A stretch of 64,000 nt of DNA from Armatimonadetes bacterium UBA1398 (lineage in GTDB: Bacteria; Armatimonadota; Zipacnadia; UBA1398), in the NCBI GenBank assembly GCA_002305165.1, contig DBQI01000066.1:111391-175390 (forward strand), given 5' to 3'. Positions 18,262 through 26,937 of this stretch are shown piece by piece. The first letter of the stretch is position 1. Each line of letters begins with the position of its first letter. Under the pieces are notes generated by a model. It was not told the origin of the DNA and ran no database searches. It was given only the letters and a program-made list of their open reading frames with translations. A program made the position numbers and the translations under genes.

Positions 18262-18488
18262 GTGACGCGCACCTCTATTCCAGTCCCCAGGAAAACCGTG
18301 CTTGTATTGGCCTTCGGCGCCCAGTATGGGCGACTGATCACTCGCCAGGTTGACGGCGCGTGGCGGCGACCGGCCTCTGGCCGGCGGCATGAGCCACGGG
18401 GACTCGGTACGCAGTTGCCCGCAGGATCCGAGGCCCTGGCCAGCGCCCCCACGGCCCAGATCGCGGCCATGGGGGTTCCAACTGCAGG
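18262..18488 (+). pseudogene. guaA: Decayed glutaminase (GATase class I) domain of GMP synthase
   Basis: A GTG start with AGGAG six bases upstream opens RKTVLVLAFGAQYGRLITRQV, the first strand of the GuaA glutaminase domain (normally VLVLDFGSQY.QLIARRV). Pieces of the same domain then follow in other frames: MSHGDSVRS from 18389 (family vWMSHGDxV), back in the first frame [20 protein letters not shown], and finally [14 protein letters not shown] in the synthetase frame. So there are at least two frameshifts. The stretch between the first strand and MSHGD, about 100 residues including the nucleophile Cys motif (GICYG), is gone. Only the His/Glu of FHPEV remain. The domain cannot hydrolyse glutamine. 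A chimeric assembly would be the alternative explanation. Confidence 0.8.
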
Positions 18489-19535
18489 TTGTACGGCGTT
18501 CAGTTCCACCCCGAAGTGGACCACAGCCCCTTCGGGAATCACCTTCTCCGGAACTTCCTAGACGGGGTAGCCGGATGCGCGGGGGAGTGGACCGTGGAGA
18601 ACATGATCGAGCAGAAGGTCGCGGCGATACGCGCGCAGGTGGGAGACGGCCGGGTCGTGTGCGCCGTGAGCGGCGGGGTGGATTCGACCGTGGTGGCCGC
18701 GTTGGCGCATCGGGCGATAGGCGATCGGCTGACGTGCATCTTCGTGAACCACGGCCTGATGCGGAAGAACGAGGCCGCGCAGGTTCAGGAGACCTTCCGC
18801 CAGCACCTGGGCATCCCGCTCGTCGCGGTGGACGCGGGGGACCGCTTCCTAGGCAAGCTGGCGGGCGTCACGGACCCGGAGGAGAAGCGGAAGATCATCG
18901 GCGCCGAGTTCATCGCCGTGTTCGAGGAGGAGGCTCTGAAGCTGGGACGGGTCGATTTCCTGGCCCAGGGCACTCTCTACCCCGACGTGATCGAGTCGGG
19001 AGACCAAATGGCGGCGACGATCAAGACACACCACAATGTGGGTGGATTGCCCGAGCGGATGAACCTGAAGCTCGTTGAGCCACTTAGAGACTTGTTCAAG
19101 GACGAAGCTCGTCGGCTGGGCGCGGCGCTCGGTCTGCCCGATGAGATGGTGAGCCGGCATCCCTTCCCGGGTCCCGGCCTGGCGGTCCGCCTGATCGGCG
19201 CGATCACCGCTGAGGACGTGGCGACACTCCAGGAGGCGGACGCCATCGCCCTGGAGGAGATTCGGGCGGCCGGCTGGTATGATCAGACTGCGCAGGCCTT
19301 CGTCGTGCTCGCCCCCCTGCGCAGTGTAGGAGTCGTGGGCGACGCCCGAGTCTACGGGAAGACAGCCATCCTCCGAGCGGTAACTACCGGTGACTTCATG
19401 ACCGCGGACTGGGCGCGGCTCCCCCATGACCTGCTCCAGCGGATAGCGTCCCGGATCGTGAATGAGGTACCAGGCATCAATCGGGTGGTCTATGACATCA
19501 CCCAGAAACCCCCCGCCACCATCGAGTGGGAATAG
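18489..19535 (+). CDS. guaA: GMP synthetase subunit (ATP pyrophosphatase plus dimerisation domain)
   Basis: Converts XMP to GMP through an adenyl-XMP intermediate, using ammonia. The frame keeps the linker [23 protein letters not shown], then the PP-loop [15 protein letters not shown], the lid and XMP-binding region ([37 protein letters not shown]) and the C-terminal dimerisation domain ending [19 protein letters not shown]. These match complete bacterial GuaA. The N-terminal glutaminase is a wreck (see upstream entry), so any product resembles the archaeal stand-alone GuaAb subunit. Possible starts are TTG 18489, GTG 18594 or ATG 18603; the last two fall just where archaeal GuaAb begins ([10 protein letters not shown]). 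Whether it works with free ammonia or a separate GATase subunit is unknown. rho follows on the same strand. Confidence 0.9.
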   Translation: MYGVQFHPEVDHSPFGNHLLRNFLDGVAGCAGEWTVENMIEQKVAAIRAQVGDGRVVCAVSGGVDSTVVAALAHRAIGDRLTCIFVNHGLMRKNEAAQVQETFRQHLGIPLVAVDAGDRFLGKLAGVTDPEEKRKIIGAEFIAVFEEEALKLGRVDFLAQGTLYPDVIESGDQMAATIKTHHNVGGLPERMNLKLVEPLRDLFKDEARRLGAALGLPDEMVSRHPFPGPGLAVRLIGAITAEDVATLQEADAIALEEIRAAGWYDQTAQAFVVLAPLRSVGVVGDARVYGKTAILRAVTTGDFMTADWARLPHDLLQRIASRIVNEVPGINRVVYDITQKPPATIEWE

Positions 19536-19585
19536 CACGTCCACAGCCGGCGGCCCAAGCCGGTAGTGAGAGCGAAGGGATCAGA

Positions 19586-21037
19586 GTGGAAAACCCAAAG
19601 TCCAGCACATCCGCCAAGAGACGCCGTAGCCCGAGAGGGCGACCGCACAGTGGGGCCCGCAAGAGCCACAATGACGCTCAGCCGATGCCGCGGGACGGCA
19701 ACGGCGGCGCTCGCGTCGTCGCCGATCGGAACGACCGCAGCGAGCGCGCTCGCGCGCTAACGCATGATCTGGGCACCCTTGAGGCCATGACCGTCGAGGG
19801 GCTGACCGAGGTCGCGAAGCAGCTCGATCTCGAGGGCCTCAGCAAGCTCAAGAAGCGAGAGCTCGTGCAGAAGATCATGGAGGAGCAGGCGCGCGCCCAC
19901 GGCCTCCTCTTCCGCAAGGGCTACCTCGAGGTGCTGCCGGACGGCTTCGGCTTCCTCCGGGTGCACAGCTACATCCCCTGCCCCGACGATGTCTATGTGG
20001 CCCAGTCGCAGATCAAGCGCTTCGGCCTCCGGACAGGCGACCTCGTGGCGGGTCAGGTGCGGCCGCCCAAGGATAGCGCTGGTGAGCGGTACTACTCGCT
20101 GTTCCGTATCGAGTCGCTGAACGGCGATTCGCCCGATTCGGGGCGGCAGCGTGTGGAGTTCGAGGAGCTGACGCCCATCTTCCCCGATGAGCGGCTGCGG
20201 CTCGAGACGACCCGGGCCCGGATCTCCACCCGAGTCATCGACCTGGTCGCCCCCATCGGCAAGGGCCAGCGCGGGCTCATCGTCTCCCCCCCGAAGGCTG
20301 GCAAGACGACCCTCCTCAAGGACATCGGCAACGCCATCACCACCAACCATCCCGAGTGCGTCCTCATGGTCCTGCTCGTCGACGAGCGGCCCGAGGAGGT
20401 CACGGACATCGAGCGCTCGGTCGATGGCGACGTGATCGCGTCCACCTTCGACGAGCTGCCCGAGAACCACATGAAGGCCGCCGACATGACGCTGGAGCGG
20501 GCTAAGCGGCTGGTGGAGCACGGCAAGGATGTCGTGGTGCTCCTCGACTCCATCACCCGGTTCGCGCGGGCCTCCAACCTCACGTGCACCCCCAGCGGGC
20601 GCTCCCTCTCGGGCGGCCTCGACCCCAGCGCACTGCACCGGCCGAAGCGGTTCCTGGGCGCGGCGCGGAATATCGAGAACGGCGGAAGCCTCACCATCCT
20701 GGGCACAGCCTTGGTCGACACGGGCAGCCGCATGGACGATATGATCTTCGAGGAGTTCAAAGCGACGGGCAACATGGAACTCGTCCTCGACCGGACCCTC
20801 TCTGAAAAGAAGATCTTCCCCGCCATCGACGTGCGTCGGTCGGGCACTCGGCACGATGAGCTGCTGTACTCCAGGGATGAGATGCGCCAGATGGCCCTGC
20901 TCCTCCGAGCCCTCCATGCCCTGGAGAACGAGGAGGCGACCCGCACGCTCATCGACGGTCTGAAGCAGGCGGAGAGCAACGCTGAGTTCCTGGCGATGTG
21001 CCAGAAGCGTTTCCGTGGTGCGGGCAGCATCGACTAA
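19586..21037 (+). CDS. rho: Transcription termination factor Rho
   Basis: Hexameric ATP-driven RNA translocase that ends transcription. The GTG start follows AAGGGA; an alternative start 60 bases upstream would overlap the end of guaA and lacks support. A basic, Ser/Arg-rich leader (~1-60) precedes the Rho N-terminal helical domain (LTEVAKQLDLEGLSKLKKRELVQKI), the cold-shock-like RNA-binding domain (KGYLEVLPDGFGFLRV) and the RecA-type core: Walker A PPKAGKTTLLKDI, Walker B DVVVLLDSITRFARA and the RRSGTRHDELLY segment near the end. Total 483 residues, slightly long because of the leader. The gene is 50 bases after guaA and ends before a strong hairpin. Confidence 0.97.
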   Translation: MENPKSSTSAKRRRSPRGRPHSGARKSHNDAQPMPRDGNGGARVVADRNDRSERARALTHDLGTLEAMTVEGLTEVAKQLDLEGLSKLKKRELVQKIMEEQARAHGLLFRKGYLEVLPDGFGFLRVHSYIPCPDDVYVAQSQIKRFGLRTGDLVAGQVRPPKDSAGERYYSLFRIESLNGDSPDSGRQRVEFEELTPIFPDERLRLETTRARISTRVIDLVAPIGKGQRGLIVSPPKAGKTTLLKDIGNAITTNHPECVLMVLLVDERPEEVTDIERSVDGDVIASTFDELPENHMKAADMTLERAKRLVEHGKDVVVLLDSITRFARASNLTCTPSGRSLSGGLDPSALHRPKRFLGAARNIENGGSLTILGTALVDTGSRMDDMIFEEFKATGNMELVLDRTLSEKKIFPAIDVRRSGTRHDELLYSRDEMRQMALLLRALHALENEEATRTLIDGLKQAESNAEFLAMCQKRFRGAGSID

Positions 21038-21065
21038 CCCGCAGCCAGCGCAGCGGTAGTCATGG

Positions 21066-21095
21066 CACGGGGCTCGAGTATCGTCGAGCCCCGTG
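21066..21095. terminator. Bidirectional terminator between rho and trkH
   Basis: CACGGGGCTCGA and TCGAGCCCCGTG form a perfect 12-bp stem with a 6-base loop. It lies 28 bases after the rho stop and 28 bases beyond the trkH stop on the other strand. T-runs are weak on both sides. Confidence 0.8.
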
Positions 21096-21123
21096 TGTCT
21101 GTACGGCGGAGGCAGGAGCGGAA

Positions 21124-22731
21124 CTATCCGCGCCAAGTGCGTGGCAGGAGCAGGATGATCACGGAGTAGATCTCCAGCCGGCCGAGGAGACAGCAGAAAC
21201 TCAGCAGTAGCTTAGCCCCCGCGGGCATCCAGCCGTAGTTCTGAGTCGGCCCTGCGCCCGAGAGCCCGGGGCCGACGTTGCTGACGCACGCGACGGTGGC
21301 CGTCAAGACGGTCACGAGGTGCGAGTCGTGGTGTCCATCGAAGCTGGGGTTGTCGGCGCCGTGGAGCAGGAACGCCAGAACGACGCTGCCGACAACGATG
21401 ACGCCCACCCACAGGACCATGAGGCCTACTATCTGCGAGACTCGGCGGGAGTCGACGATCGCGTCCCCAACCCGGATTGGTCGCTCCAGACCGGGCCGCA
21501 GTAGTCGCATCACCTCTCGATGACAGTATCGGAAGAGCACGAGTAGGCGGATCTGCTTGAGGCCGCCCGCGGTCGAGGCGGCGCATCCGCCGCCGAAGGC
21601 AAGAGCGATCAGCACGATGCGGCACAGGGCGGGCCAGGCATCGAAGTCGGCGCTGTAGTAGCCGGTGCTGGTCGCTATGGAGACGACCTGGAAGACGGCG
21701 TGACGGGTAAGGGTAGCTTTGTCGGCGTAGGCGCTGCCTCCCCAAAGCGCCAAACCCAGCCCCACCAGCAGCGTGGAGGCAACCAGGACGACAGCGTAGA
21801 ACCGCAGCTCCTCGTTCCGCCGGTAGCCCTCGAGGGAGCCCCGCAGGGCCTGAAAGTGCAGCAGAAAGCTGATGCTCGAGAACAGCATGAACACGATGGT
21901 GACGACTTCGAAGTAGAGCGCGGAGGGATGTCCCGTCTGCGCGTAGTGCGCGATGGAGGCGTCCTTGGTGGAGCACCCTCCCGTGGAGATGGTGCCGAAG
22001 GCATGGCAGATGGCGTCGAGGAGAGGCATCTTGCCCAGCCAGAAGAGGAGAACGAGCACGGCGGTCATCGCCGCGTAGACCCCCCACAGGATGGCGGCGG
22101 TCTCACGGAGCCGGGGACGCAGCTTCTCGGCCGCTGGCCCCGGCACCTCGGCCTGGAAGACCTGGTATCCCCCGGCACTGAGAGCGGGGAGCAGGGCGAG
22201 GCACAGCACGACGATCCCCATGCCCCCGAGCCAGTGGCAGAGGCTCCTCATGAACAGGAAGCTCGGAGGCAGGCCCTCCACCAGCCCCCGTCCCCCCTCG
22301 ACGGAGCCGTCGGTGCCGAAGACGCTCGAACTGGTAGTCGTCAGCCCGCCCATCGCCTCGAAGAAGGCATCCACGAAGGTGAAGCGCCAGTTGGGGCTGG
22401 CCCCTGTCAGGTCATCGCCCAGGGGTGTCATTCCCTTGCAGAGATAGAGCGGCACGGCGGCGAGAACAGCCAGAAGCAGCCAGCCGAAGGTCGCGATCGC
22501 AAAGCCGTCGGAGGCGCTGAAGCGGTTGCCCACGCGGCCCCACGTGGTGAGCAGCAGGATGGCGGAGACGAGGGCGCTGAGGGTGATGCCGCGTCCGAAG
22601 GCGGAGGTCGTCACGGCGGCGATACCTTCGGGGTCGCCGCCGAAGGCCGCGAGACCAAGGGATGGTATCATGGCTACAGCCATGATGCCGGCCAGCACCC
22701 CAATGATGCGCAGCACCAGATACCAGTTCAA
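21124..22731 (-). CDS. trkH: TrkH/KtrB-type potassium uptake membrane subunit
   Basis: Forms the K+-selective pore of the Trk/Ktr system in the inner membrane. It has 535 residues and about ten membrane spans in four M1-P-M2 repeats. The four filter loops can be seen: TTTSSSVFG, TISTGGCSTKD, SIATSTGYYSADF and VSNVGPGLSG, each with the expected Gly. The start is TTG, supported by GGAGG seven bases upstream. The usual cytoplasmic partner TrkA/KtrA (NAD-binding RCK protein) is not in the window. The gene converges on rho and is divergent from the sigma-factor cluster. Confidence 0.95.
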   Translation of the reverse strand: MNWYLVLRIIGVLAGIMAVAMIPSLGLAAFGGDPEGIAAVTTSAFGRGITLSALVSAILLLTTWGRVGNRFSASDGFAIATFGWLLLAVLAAVPLYLCKGMTPLGDDLTGASPNWRFTFVDAFFEAMGGLTTTSSSVFGTDGSVEGGRGLVEGLPPSFLFMRSLCHWLGGMGIVVLCLALLPALSAGGYQVFQAEVPGPAAEKLRPRLRETAAILWGVYAAMTAVLVLLFWLGKMPLLDAICHAFGTISTGGCSTKDASIAHYAQTGHPSALYFEVVTIVFMLFSSISFLLHFQALRGSLEGYRRNEELRFYAVVLVASTLLVGLGLALWGGSAYADKATLTRHAVFQVVSIATSTGYYSADFDAWPALCRIVLIALAFGGGCAASTAGGLKQIRLLVLFRYCHREVMRLLRPGLERPIRVGDAIVDSRRVSQIVGLMVLWVGVIVVGSVVLAFLLHGADNPSFDGHHDSHLVTVLTATVACVSNVGPGLSGAGPTQNYGWMPAGAKLLLSFCCLLGRLEIYSVIILLLPRTWRG

Positions 22732-22995
22732 CGGACGCCTCCGGCGTCTTAGTCGGGGCCGCGCCCCCCTGGCGATGGCCCGGGCGCCGGCGTGGTAGAG
22801 TTCGGCCTTGGGGATGCAAGCCCTCCGCAGCGTGTCGCGCGAGAATGGAGAGACACCGGAGGAGAGCGTTCCCGTCCCCGGCTCGATAGCGACACGGAGG
22901 CCGTCGGAACGCTCGGTGTCGACCTGACGAGGAAGGTTGCCGGCACCGGGCGGCTAACACTCCTGTACACGTGAGAACTAGGAGGGGTATCGCCC

Positions 22996-23304
22996 GTGCC
23001 ATCCGCTTTCCAGACGCTGGACCCGTTCGCGGTCGCCCTGTGGACCCTCGTTGCCTGCGCCTTCCTCTTCATGCTCTACGTGACTCTGGCCCTGGGGCGG
23101 TTCCTCCGTGGGATCGAGGATCTGCGGCAGAGGTTCGATGAGCTATCCTCGGAGGTCTGCAGCACGGCGCGCGCACTCCGCGAGGCGCTGGAGGATGGCC
23201 GGCTGGACTCCGGTCCCGCGGCGGCGAAGCCTATAAGGGCGCCCGATCCCAAGCAGACGCCTGTCGTGGAGGCCGCGGTAACCGAGGGAAGGACCAACCC
23301 ATGA
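22996..23304 (+). CDS. Small single-span membrane protein with coiled coil; first gene of the sigma cluster
   Basis: A 102-residue protein from a GTG start with a good AGGAGGGG upstream. Residues ~10-35 form one membrane span (FAVALWTLVACAFLFMLYVTLAL), followed by a heptad-like stretch (FLRGIEDLRQRFDELSSEV) and a Pro/Ala-rich tail. It resembles DUF948-like membrane coiled-coil proteins in layout. Its stop overlaps the ATG of the STAS gene in an ATGA, so the two are translationally coupled. A role as membrane anchor or sensor for the partner-switching module is inferred from position only. Confidence 0.75.
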   Translation: MPSAFQTLDPFAVALWTLVACAFLFMLYVTLALGRFLRGIEDLRQRFDELSSEVCSTARALREALEDGRLDSGPAAAKPIRAPDPKQTPVVEAAVTEGRTNP

Positions 23305-23654
23305 AACGGCTCACCATCGAGACTCGAACCGATGGGGAAGTGAGTGTGCTCTCGCTCCGTGGGGAGCTCGACGTCGCCACGGCCCCACAATTCAAGGACG
23401 CCCTGCTCCCCCTGGCGGAGGCTGGCGGCTTGATCGCCGTCTCCTTGGAGACCCTTGAGTTCCTCGACAGCCGCGGGATCGGGGTGCTGGTCGCCGCCAC
23501 ACGAGCCGCCCGGGAGGCTGGCGGCGACGTGGCTATCGCCATCCCTTCACGCGCTCAGCGACATAGCATCGAGGTCCTCAAGCTGGACACATTCCTGACG
23601 CTCCGAGATGACGAGGCCCAAGCGGTAGCGGCCCTGACGGGAGGCACGCGGTGA
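23301..23654 (+). CDS. STAS-domain anti-anti-sigma factor (RsbV/SpoIIAA family)
   Basis: A 117-residue single STAS domain. The family core is clear: GEVSVLSLRGELDVATAPQF for the first strands and ETLEFLDSRGIGVLVAA around the conserved phosphorylation site, the Ser of DSRG (about residue 57). In the unphosphorylated form such proteins bind the cognate kinase and free the sigma factor. It overlaps the upstream gene by four bases and the downstream kinase gene by four bases (GTGA), so stoichiometric translation with its partner is likely. No SpoIIE/RsbU phosphatase that would dephosphorylate it is present in the window. Confidence 0.92.
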   Translation: MKRLTIETRTDGEVSVLSLRGELDVATAPQFKDALLPLAEAGGLIAVSLETLEFLDSRGIGVLVAATRAAREAGGDVAIAIPSRAQRHSIEVLKLDTFLTLRDDEAQAVAALTGGTR

Positions 23655-24049
23655 GCGCCACCTTCTTGGCGGAGGTGAGCCTCGCGGCCGACCCTCGGCT
23701 CATCCGCGGCGTCCGTCTGCTCATCTCGTCACTTGCCGCCGATAGAGGGCTCTCGATGGATGAGATCGAGGACCTCAAGCTGGCGGTCCAGGAGGCTTGC
23801 GTGAACCGGCTGGCCCTGGGCCTGGCTCAGGATCGGCTCCGCATCGAGATCAGCGATGACCAGAACACCCTCGTCATCGCCGTGTCGGGCGATCGGCCAG
23901 GCCCTGGGAACGAGGACGAGGAGGCCGCATTGGGCCTGTCGCTGGCCGAGGCCCTGGTCGACGGGGTGTGGACCGAGGACGCCGGCGGCACTGAGCGAGT
24001 GGTCCTCCGGAAGTCGCTCCCTCCCCCGCCCGTTGGGCCGGCGAGCTAA
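23651..24049 (+). CDS. RsbW/SpoIIAB-like anti-sigma serine kinase
   Basis: A 132-residue GHKL-type ATPase expected to bind and inhibit the sigma factor encoded next and to phosphorylate the STAS protein encoded before it. The N-box is EIEDLKLAVQEACVNRLALG, with Glu and Asn in the usual places, although the family's second half (xNAxxH) is changed to NRLALG. The G-box region reads GDRPGPGNEDEEAALGLSLAEALVD; the canonical DxGxG is weakened to GDRPGPG. ATP binding may therefore be altered. The GTG start lies inside the stop of the STAS gene. Family assignment is good from motif order and context; kinase activity should be regarded as probable only. Confidence 0.85.
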   Translation: MSATFLAEVSLAADPRLIRGVRLLISSLAADRGLSMDEIEDLKLAVQEACVNRLALGLAQDRLRIEISDDQNTLVIAVSGDRPGPGNEDEEAALGLSLAEALVDGVWTEDAGGTERVVLRKSLPPPPVGPAS

Positions 24050-24070
24050 GGTGGGGGGCTGACGCCACCC

Positions 24071-25102
24071 ATGACGATGTCGCCCGAAGAGGCCAGATGG
24101 CTGCGAGCCCTGCAGCAGAGCGCTCGCGACACGGAGCGTGCAGAGGCCCTGAGCGAGCTTGTTGCACGGTACGGCCACACCGTCTCAGTCGTCCTGGCGC
24201 GCGTGTTGCCGGATTCCACGCGTAGTCCGAGGCTGCGTGCGCTGGGTGAGTTGGTGCTGTGCGAAATCGCTCTCGCCCTGCCGCCTGAGGGCACACTCGA
24301 TCTGCCGACGGCGATCCGCCAGTGGGTTCGACGCAAGCTCGAGAAGGTGCTGTTCCGCCAGATCCAGTCCGATGACGAGGAGAGCATCGAGGCCGCCCAG
24401 GCTGAGCTGGTGTTCCTCTACGACGGGCTGGCTCTATCTCTCGCCCATCGCTTCTCCGAGCGTGGCGAGCCCGTCGAGGACCTGCAACAGGTCGCGCGCT
24501 TGGGGTTGCTCCGAGCGCTGCGGCGCTTCGATGCTGAGCGGGGCGTGCGTTTCGCCACTTACGCGACGCAGAGCGTGGTGGGGGAGCTGAAAAAGCACTT
24601 CCGCGACCGCGGCTGGGGGGTGCATGTCCCCCGCAGCCTGCAGGAGGTGAATCTCGCCGCTCGGCGAGCCTCGGACACCCTCACCCAGCAGCTGGGCCGG
24701 TCGCCCACGGTCGATGAGATCGCTGGGAGCATCGGGCAGAGCCCTGAGATGACGCTCGAAGCGCTCGAACTGGGCCAGCAGGCGTACGAGCTCCTATCGC
24801 TCGATGAGGCGGCGGGCGATGACGAAGAAGGCACTGTGATGGGGGACTTCATCGCCAGCGGCGCCGGCGCCACATCGGACTTTCGCGACCTGGCGGAGGC
24901 CGAGACCATCCTCGACGCTCTGCCGACGCGGCTGCGGAAGATCGTGCGATGGCGCCACCTCGAAGGGTTGAGCCAGACGGAGATCGCGGCGCGGCTGGAG
25001 ATCTCGCAGATGCACGTATCGCGGCTCTACCGGCGTGCCATCTCGATGATCCACGCCTCCCTTGCCGACGATGAGTCCAGCGGCGGGAGGACGCCGCAAT
25101 GA
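24071..25102 (+). CDS. SigB/SigF-type alternative sigma factor with N-terminal extension
   Basis: A sigma-70 family protein of 343 residues. The first ~110 residues are a helical extension not found in typical 250-residue SigB/SigF proteins. Region 2 follows (LVFLYDGLALSLAHRF, EDLQQVARLGLLRALRRFD, FATYATQSVVGELKKHFRD), then VHVPRSLQEVN leading into region 3 and LPTRLRKIVRWRHLEGLSQTEIA, ISQMHVSRLYRRAI for region 4 with its helix-turn-helix. RGWGVHVPRSLQE is typical of the SigB/F/G branch. It sits 21 bases after the anti-sigma kinase, the classical rsbV-rsbW-sigB order, and its stop overlaps the next start. The regulon is unknown; stress or cell-envelope response is a common role in the family. 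Confidence 0.93.
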   Translation: MTMSPEEARWLRALQQSARDTERAEALSELVARYGHTVSVVLARVLPDSTRSPRLRALGELVLCEIALALPPEGTLDLPTAIRQWVRRKLEKVLFRQIQSDDEESIEAAQAELVFLYDGLALSLAHRFSERGEPVEDLQQVARLGLLRALRRFDAERGVRFATYATQSVVGELKKHFRDRGWGVHVPRSLQEVNLAARRASDTLTQQLGRSPTVDEIAGSIGQSPEMTLEALELGQQAYELLSLDEAAGDDEEGTVMGDFIASGAGATSDFRDLAEAETILDALPTRLRKIVRWRHLEGLSQTEIAARLEISQMHVSRLYRRAISMIHASLADDESSGGRTPQ

Positions 25103-26499
25103 GTGGGGACCGCGGCGGCTCACCTCCCGAAGCGCCCCTCGATCTGCTGAACATCGTCCGGCGAGAGTGGCATCACCTAGCCCTCATCGCCCTGGCTGTC
25201 TGGCTTCTCTACCAGGTTCGCGCGATTCTGGGCCCGTTCCTCATCGGCATCCTCGCGGGCTACATCATGGACCCAGCCCTCGACCGACTCGAACGGAGAG
25301 GCTGGTCGCGGAGCCGCGCCGTCAGCTTTGTCTTCCTCCTTGCGTTCCTGGGTATCGCCATCGCGCTACTCGTGTTCATCCCGCTTCTCATCACCCAGGG
25401 CCAGAGCTTGGCAGCCACGATCGGCCACTCCGCCGAAGCGATCGACGCATGGGTGCAGACCATGCCACGGGTCGGGGCCGCAGTGGAGGAGATGGAATCC
25501 CGGCTACCCTCGAACCAGGAATCGGACGAGGGGAACGAAGAGACCCCCAAGTTCGTGGGCCCACCCCTATGGCCGATGGAGCCCGCCGCCGAGTCCGAGG
25601 GGCTTGAGGGAGGCGAGTCCGAGGCTGGTTCCGACGCTGCCGAGGAAGCGCAGCCCTCGCTCCGTGCGGAGTGGGATGCCTGGTATGCGGAGAACCTGCC
25701 GACGTGGGTGCCTGAGGGGGTGCGTCGCAGCCTCCCTGCCCCCGATCTCTCGGATCCGGCGGCCGCGCTGCTCCAGTACCGAGGCCAGTTGACGCGCTGG
25801 GGCCAGACCCTTGCGGCGCGGGTCGGGGGGGCCCTCTGGGGCTCCGTGAGCACCCTGTTCTTCTACCTTTTCACCCCCTTCGTGGCCTTCTACTTCATGC
25901 GGGACATCGACTCATTGAGGAAGCGGGTGTGGTCCTGGGTGCCCGAGCAGTACCGTGGGCGCGCCCAGGGAGCAATGGGCCAGATGAACGGCATGCTGGC
26001 GAGCTACTTCCGAGGGCAGCTCGTGCTGATGTTCCTCGCGTTCTGCGCCTGCCTCGCGGTGCTGCTGATTCTGCGGGTGTGGCTGGGTATCGACAACATC
26101 CTCGTTGTGGCGTTCACCAACGGGCTGCTCTACGCGGTACCCGTCCTGGGCCCCTTCGTGGCGAGCGCGGTTGCGGTGATCGTCGGCTTCACGACCACCG
26201 ATGGTAACCCGTGGGTGGCGGCGCTGATCATGCTGGGGGTTATTCAGGGGCTGAACCTGGTGTTCGACCAGGTGGTGACCCCGAAGATCGCCGGCGAGCG
26301 GGTGGGGCTGCACCCCCTTGTTGTCATCTTCTCGGTGCTCGCCGGCGCCACCCTACTGGGTTTCGTGGGCATGATCATCGCCGTCCCCTCGGCAGGAGCG
26401 ATCAAGATCGCCATCGACTCCTTCATGCCCGAGGTGTTCAAGAGAGAGCCCGAGGACGAGCCCTCGGGCACTCCGGACAGTGACCAGCACGAGGAGTGA
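25099..26499 (+). CDS. AI-2E/PerM-family membrane transporter with acidic insertion
   Basis: A 466-residue polytopic protein. The first spans include HHLALIALAVWLLYQVRAILGPFLIGILAGYIMDPALDRL, and the C-terminal block of six or so spans holds the family features (YFRGQLVLMFLAFCACLAVLLI, LYAVPVLGPFVASAVAVIVGF, VTPKIAGERVGLHPLVVIFSVLAG). Between them lies a soluble insertion of ~130 residues, very acidic and Ser/Glu-rich (ESEGLEGGESEAGSDAAEEA). Family members export small molecules or act as Na+/H+ antiporters; the name does not prove autoinducer-2 transport. The start overlaps the sigma factor stop (ATGA), tying its translation to that of the sigma factor. Confidence 0.9.
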   Translation: MSGDRGGSPPEAPLDLLNIVRREWHHLALIALAVWLLYQVRAILGPFLIGILAGYIMDPALDRLERRGWSRSRAVSFVFLLAFLGIAIALLVFIPLLITQGQSLAATIGHSAEAIDAWVQTMPRVGAAVEEMESRLPSNQESDEGNEETPKFVGPPLWPMEPAAESEGLEGGESEAGSDAAEEAQPSLRAEWDAWYAENLPTWVPEGVRRSLPAPDLSDPAAALLQYRGQLTRWGQTLAARVGGALWGSVSTLFFYLFTPFVAFYFMRDIDSLRKRVWSWVPEQYRGRAQGAMGQMNGMLASYFRGQLVLMFLAFCACLAVLLILRVWLGIDNILVVAFTNGLLYAVPVLGPFVASAVAVIVGFTTTDGNPWVAALIMLGVIQGLNLVFDQVVTPKIAGERVGLHPLVVIFSVLAGATLLGFVGMIIAVPSAGAIKIAIDSFMPEVFKREPEDEPSGTPDSDQHEE

Positions 26500-26508
26500 G
26501 GGCGCGAC

Positions 26509-26697
26509 CTACGGCCGCACGCGGCTCCGATACAGCTCCACGATGCGGAAGAGCTGCCCCTGCATCCGCTCCGCCACCGCGCCCTCCACCGTCACATCGT
26601 TGATGGGCGATCCGGAGCCGGCGGCGGTGAAGCGGCTGCTCCGGGGGGAGTAGTGGCGTGGTGGGGGGAAGGCCCTCACCCCTGGCCCCTCTCCCAA
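26509..26697 (-). pseudogene. Possible 3' remnant of a gene of unknown function
   Basis: The frame ends in a protein-like stretch (SPINDVTVEGAVAERM, FRIVELYRSRVRP) with plausible codon use, but its upstream part runs straight into the GC-rich intergenic repeat. This suggests a gene cut off by the repeat or by a deletion. The family is not recognised. Confidence 0.3.
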
Positions 26698-26703
26698 GCC
26701 GAG
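26660..26703. repeat. GC-rich interspersed-repeat-like sequence
   Basis: GGCCCTCACCCCTGGCCCC followed by TCTCCC resembles the short CCCTCACCCC-GGCCCCTCTCCC elements scattered between genes in many unrelated GC-rich bacteria. One copy is present; other copies would have to be found in the rest of the genome. Confidence 0.4.
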
Positions 26704-26937
26704 CCTTCCCCATAAGCTTGTTGCTTATAGGTAAAGGTACAGGTGGGTGATCACTTGAAAGGGTCCGCATGGCAGACTCTACCTGGTGCGGCGAGCAGTG
26801 TGATGGCGGTATGGCCGAGTGTCGGGCGGCATGGGTTCTGCGGTATCTTCGGCTCCCTGACGCTCGGCTGGTGACCCGTTGTCAGCGCGTTCTGGCCGCC
26901 AGGCTTCGCTGTGCTACGCCCTGACAAGCTGGCCATC

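Noticed and set aside
19757..21136. A 459-codon minus-strand frame opposite rho
   Set aside because: rho on the plus strand is certain; the frame has no domain of its own.
25099..26499. Quorum-sensing autoinducer-2 exporter
   Set aside because: The family name comes from one member; related proteins have other functions and no LuxS-type gene is nearby.
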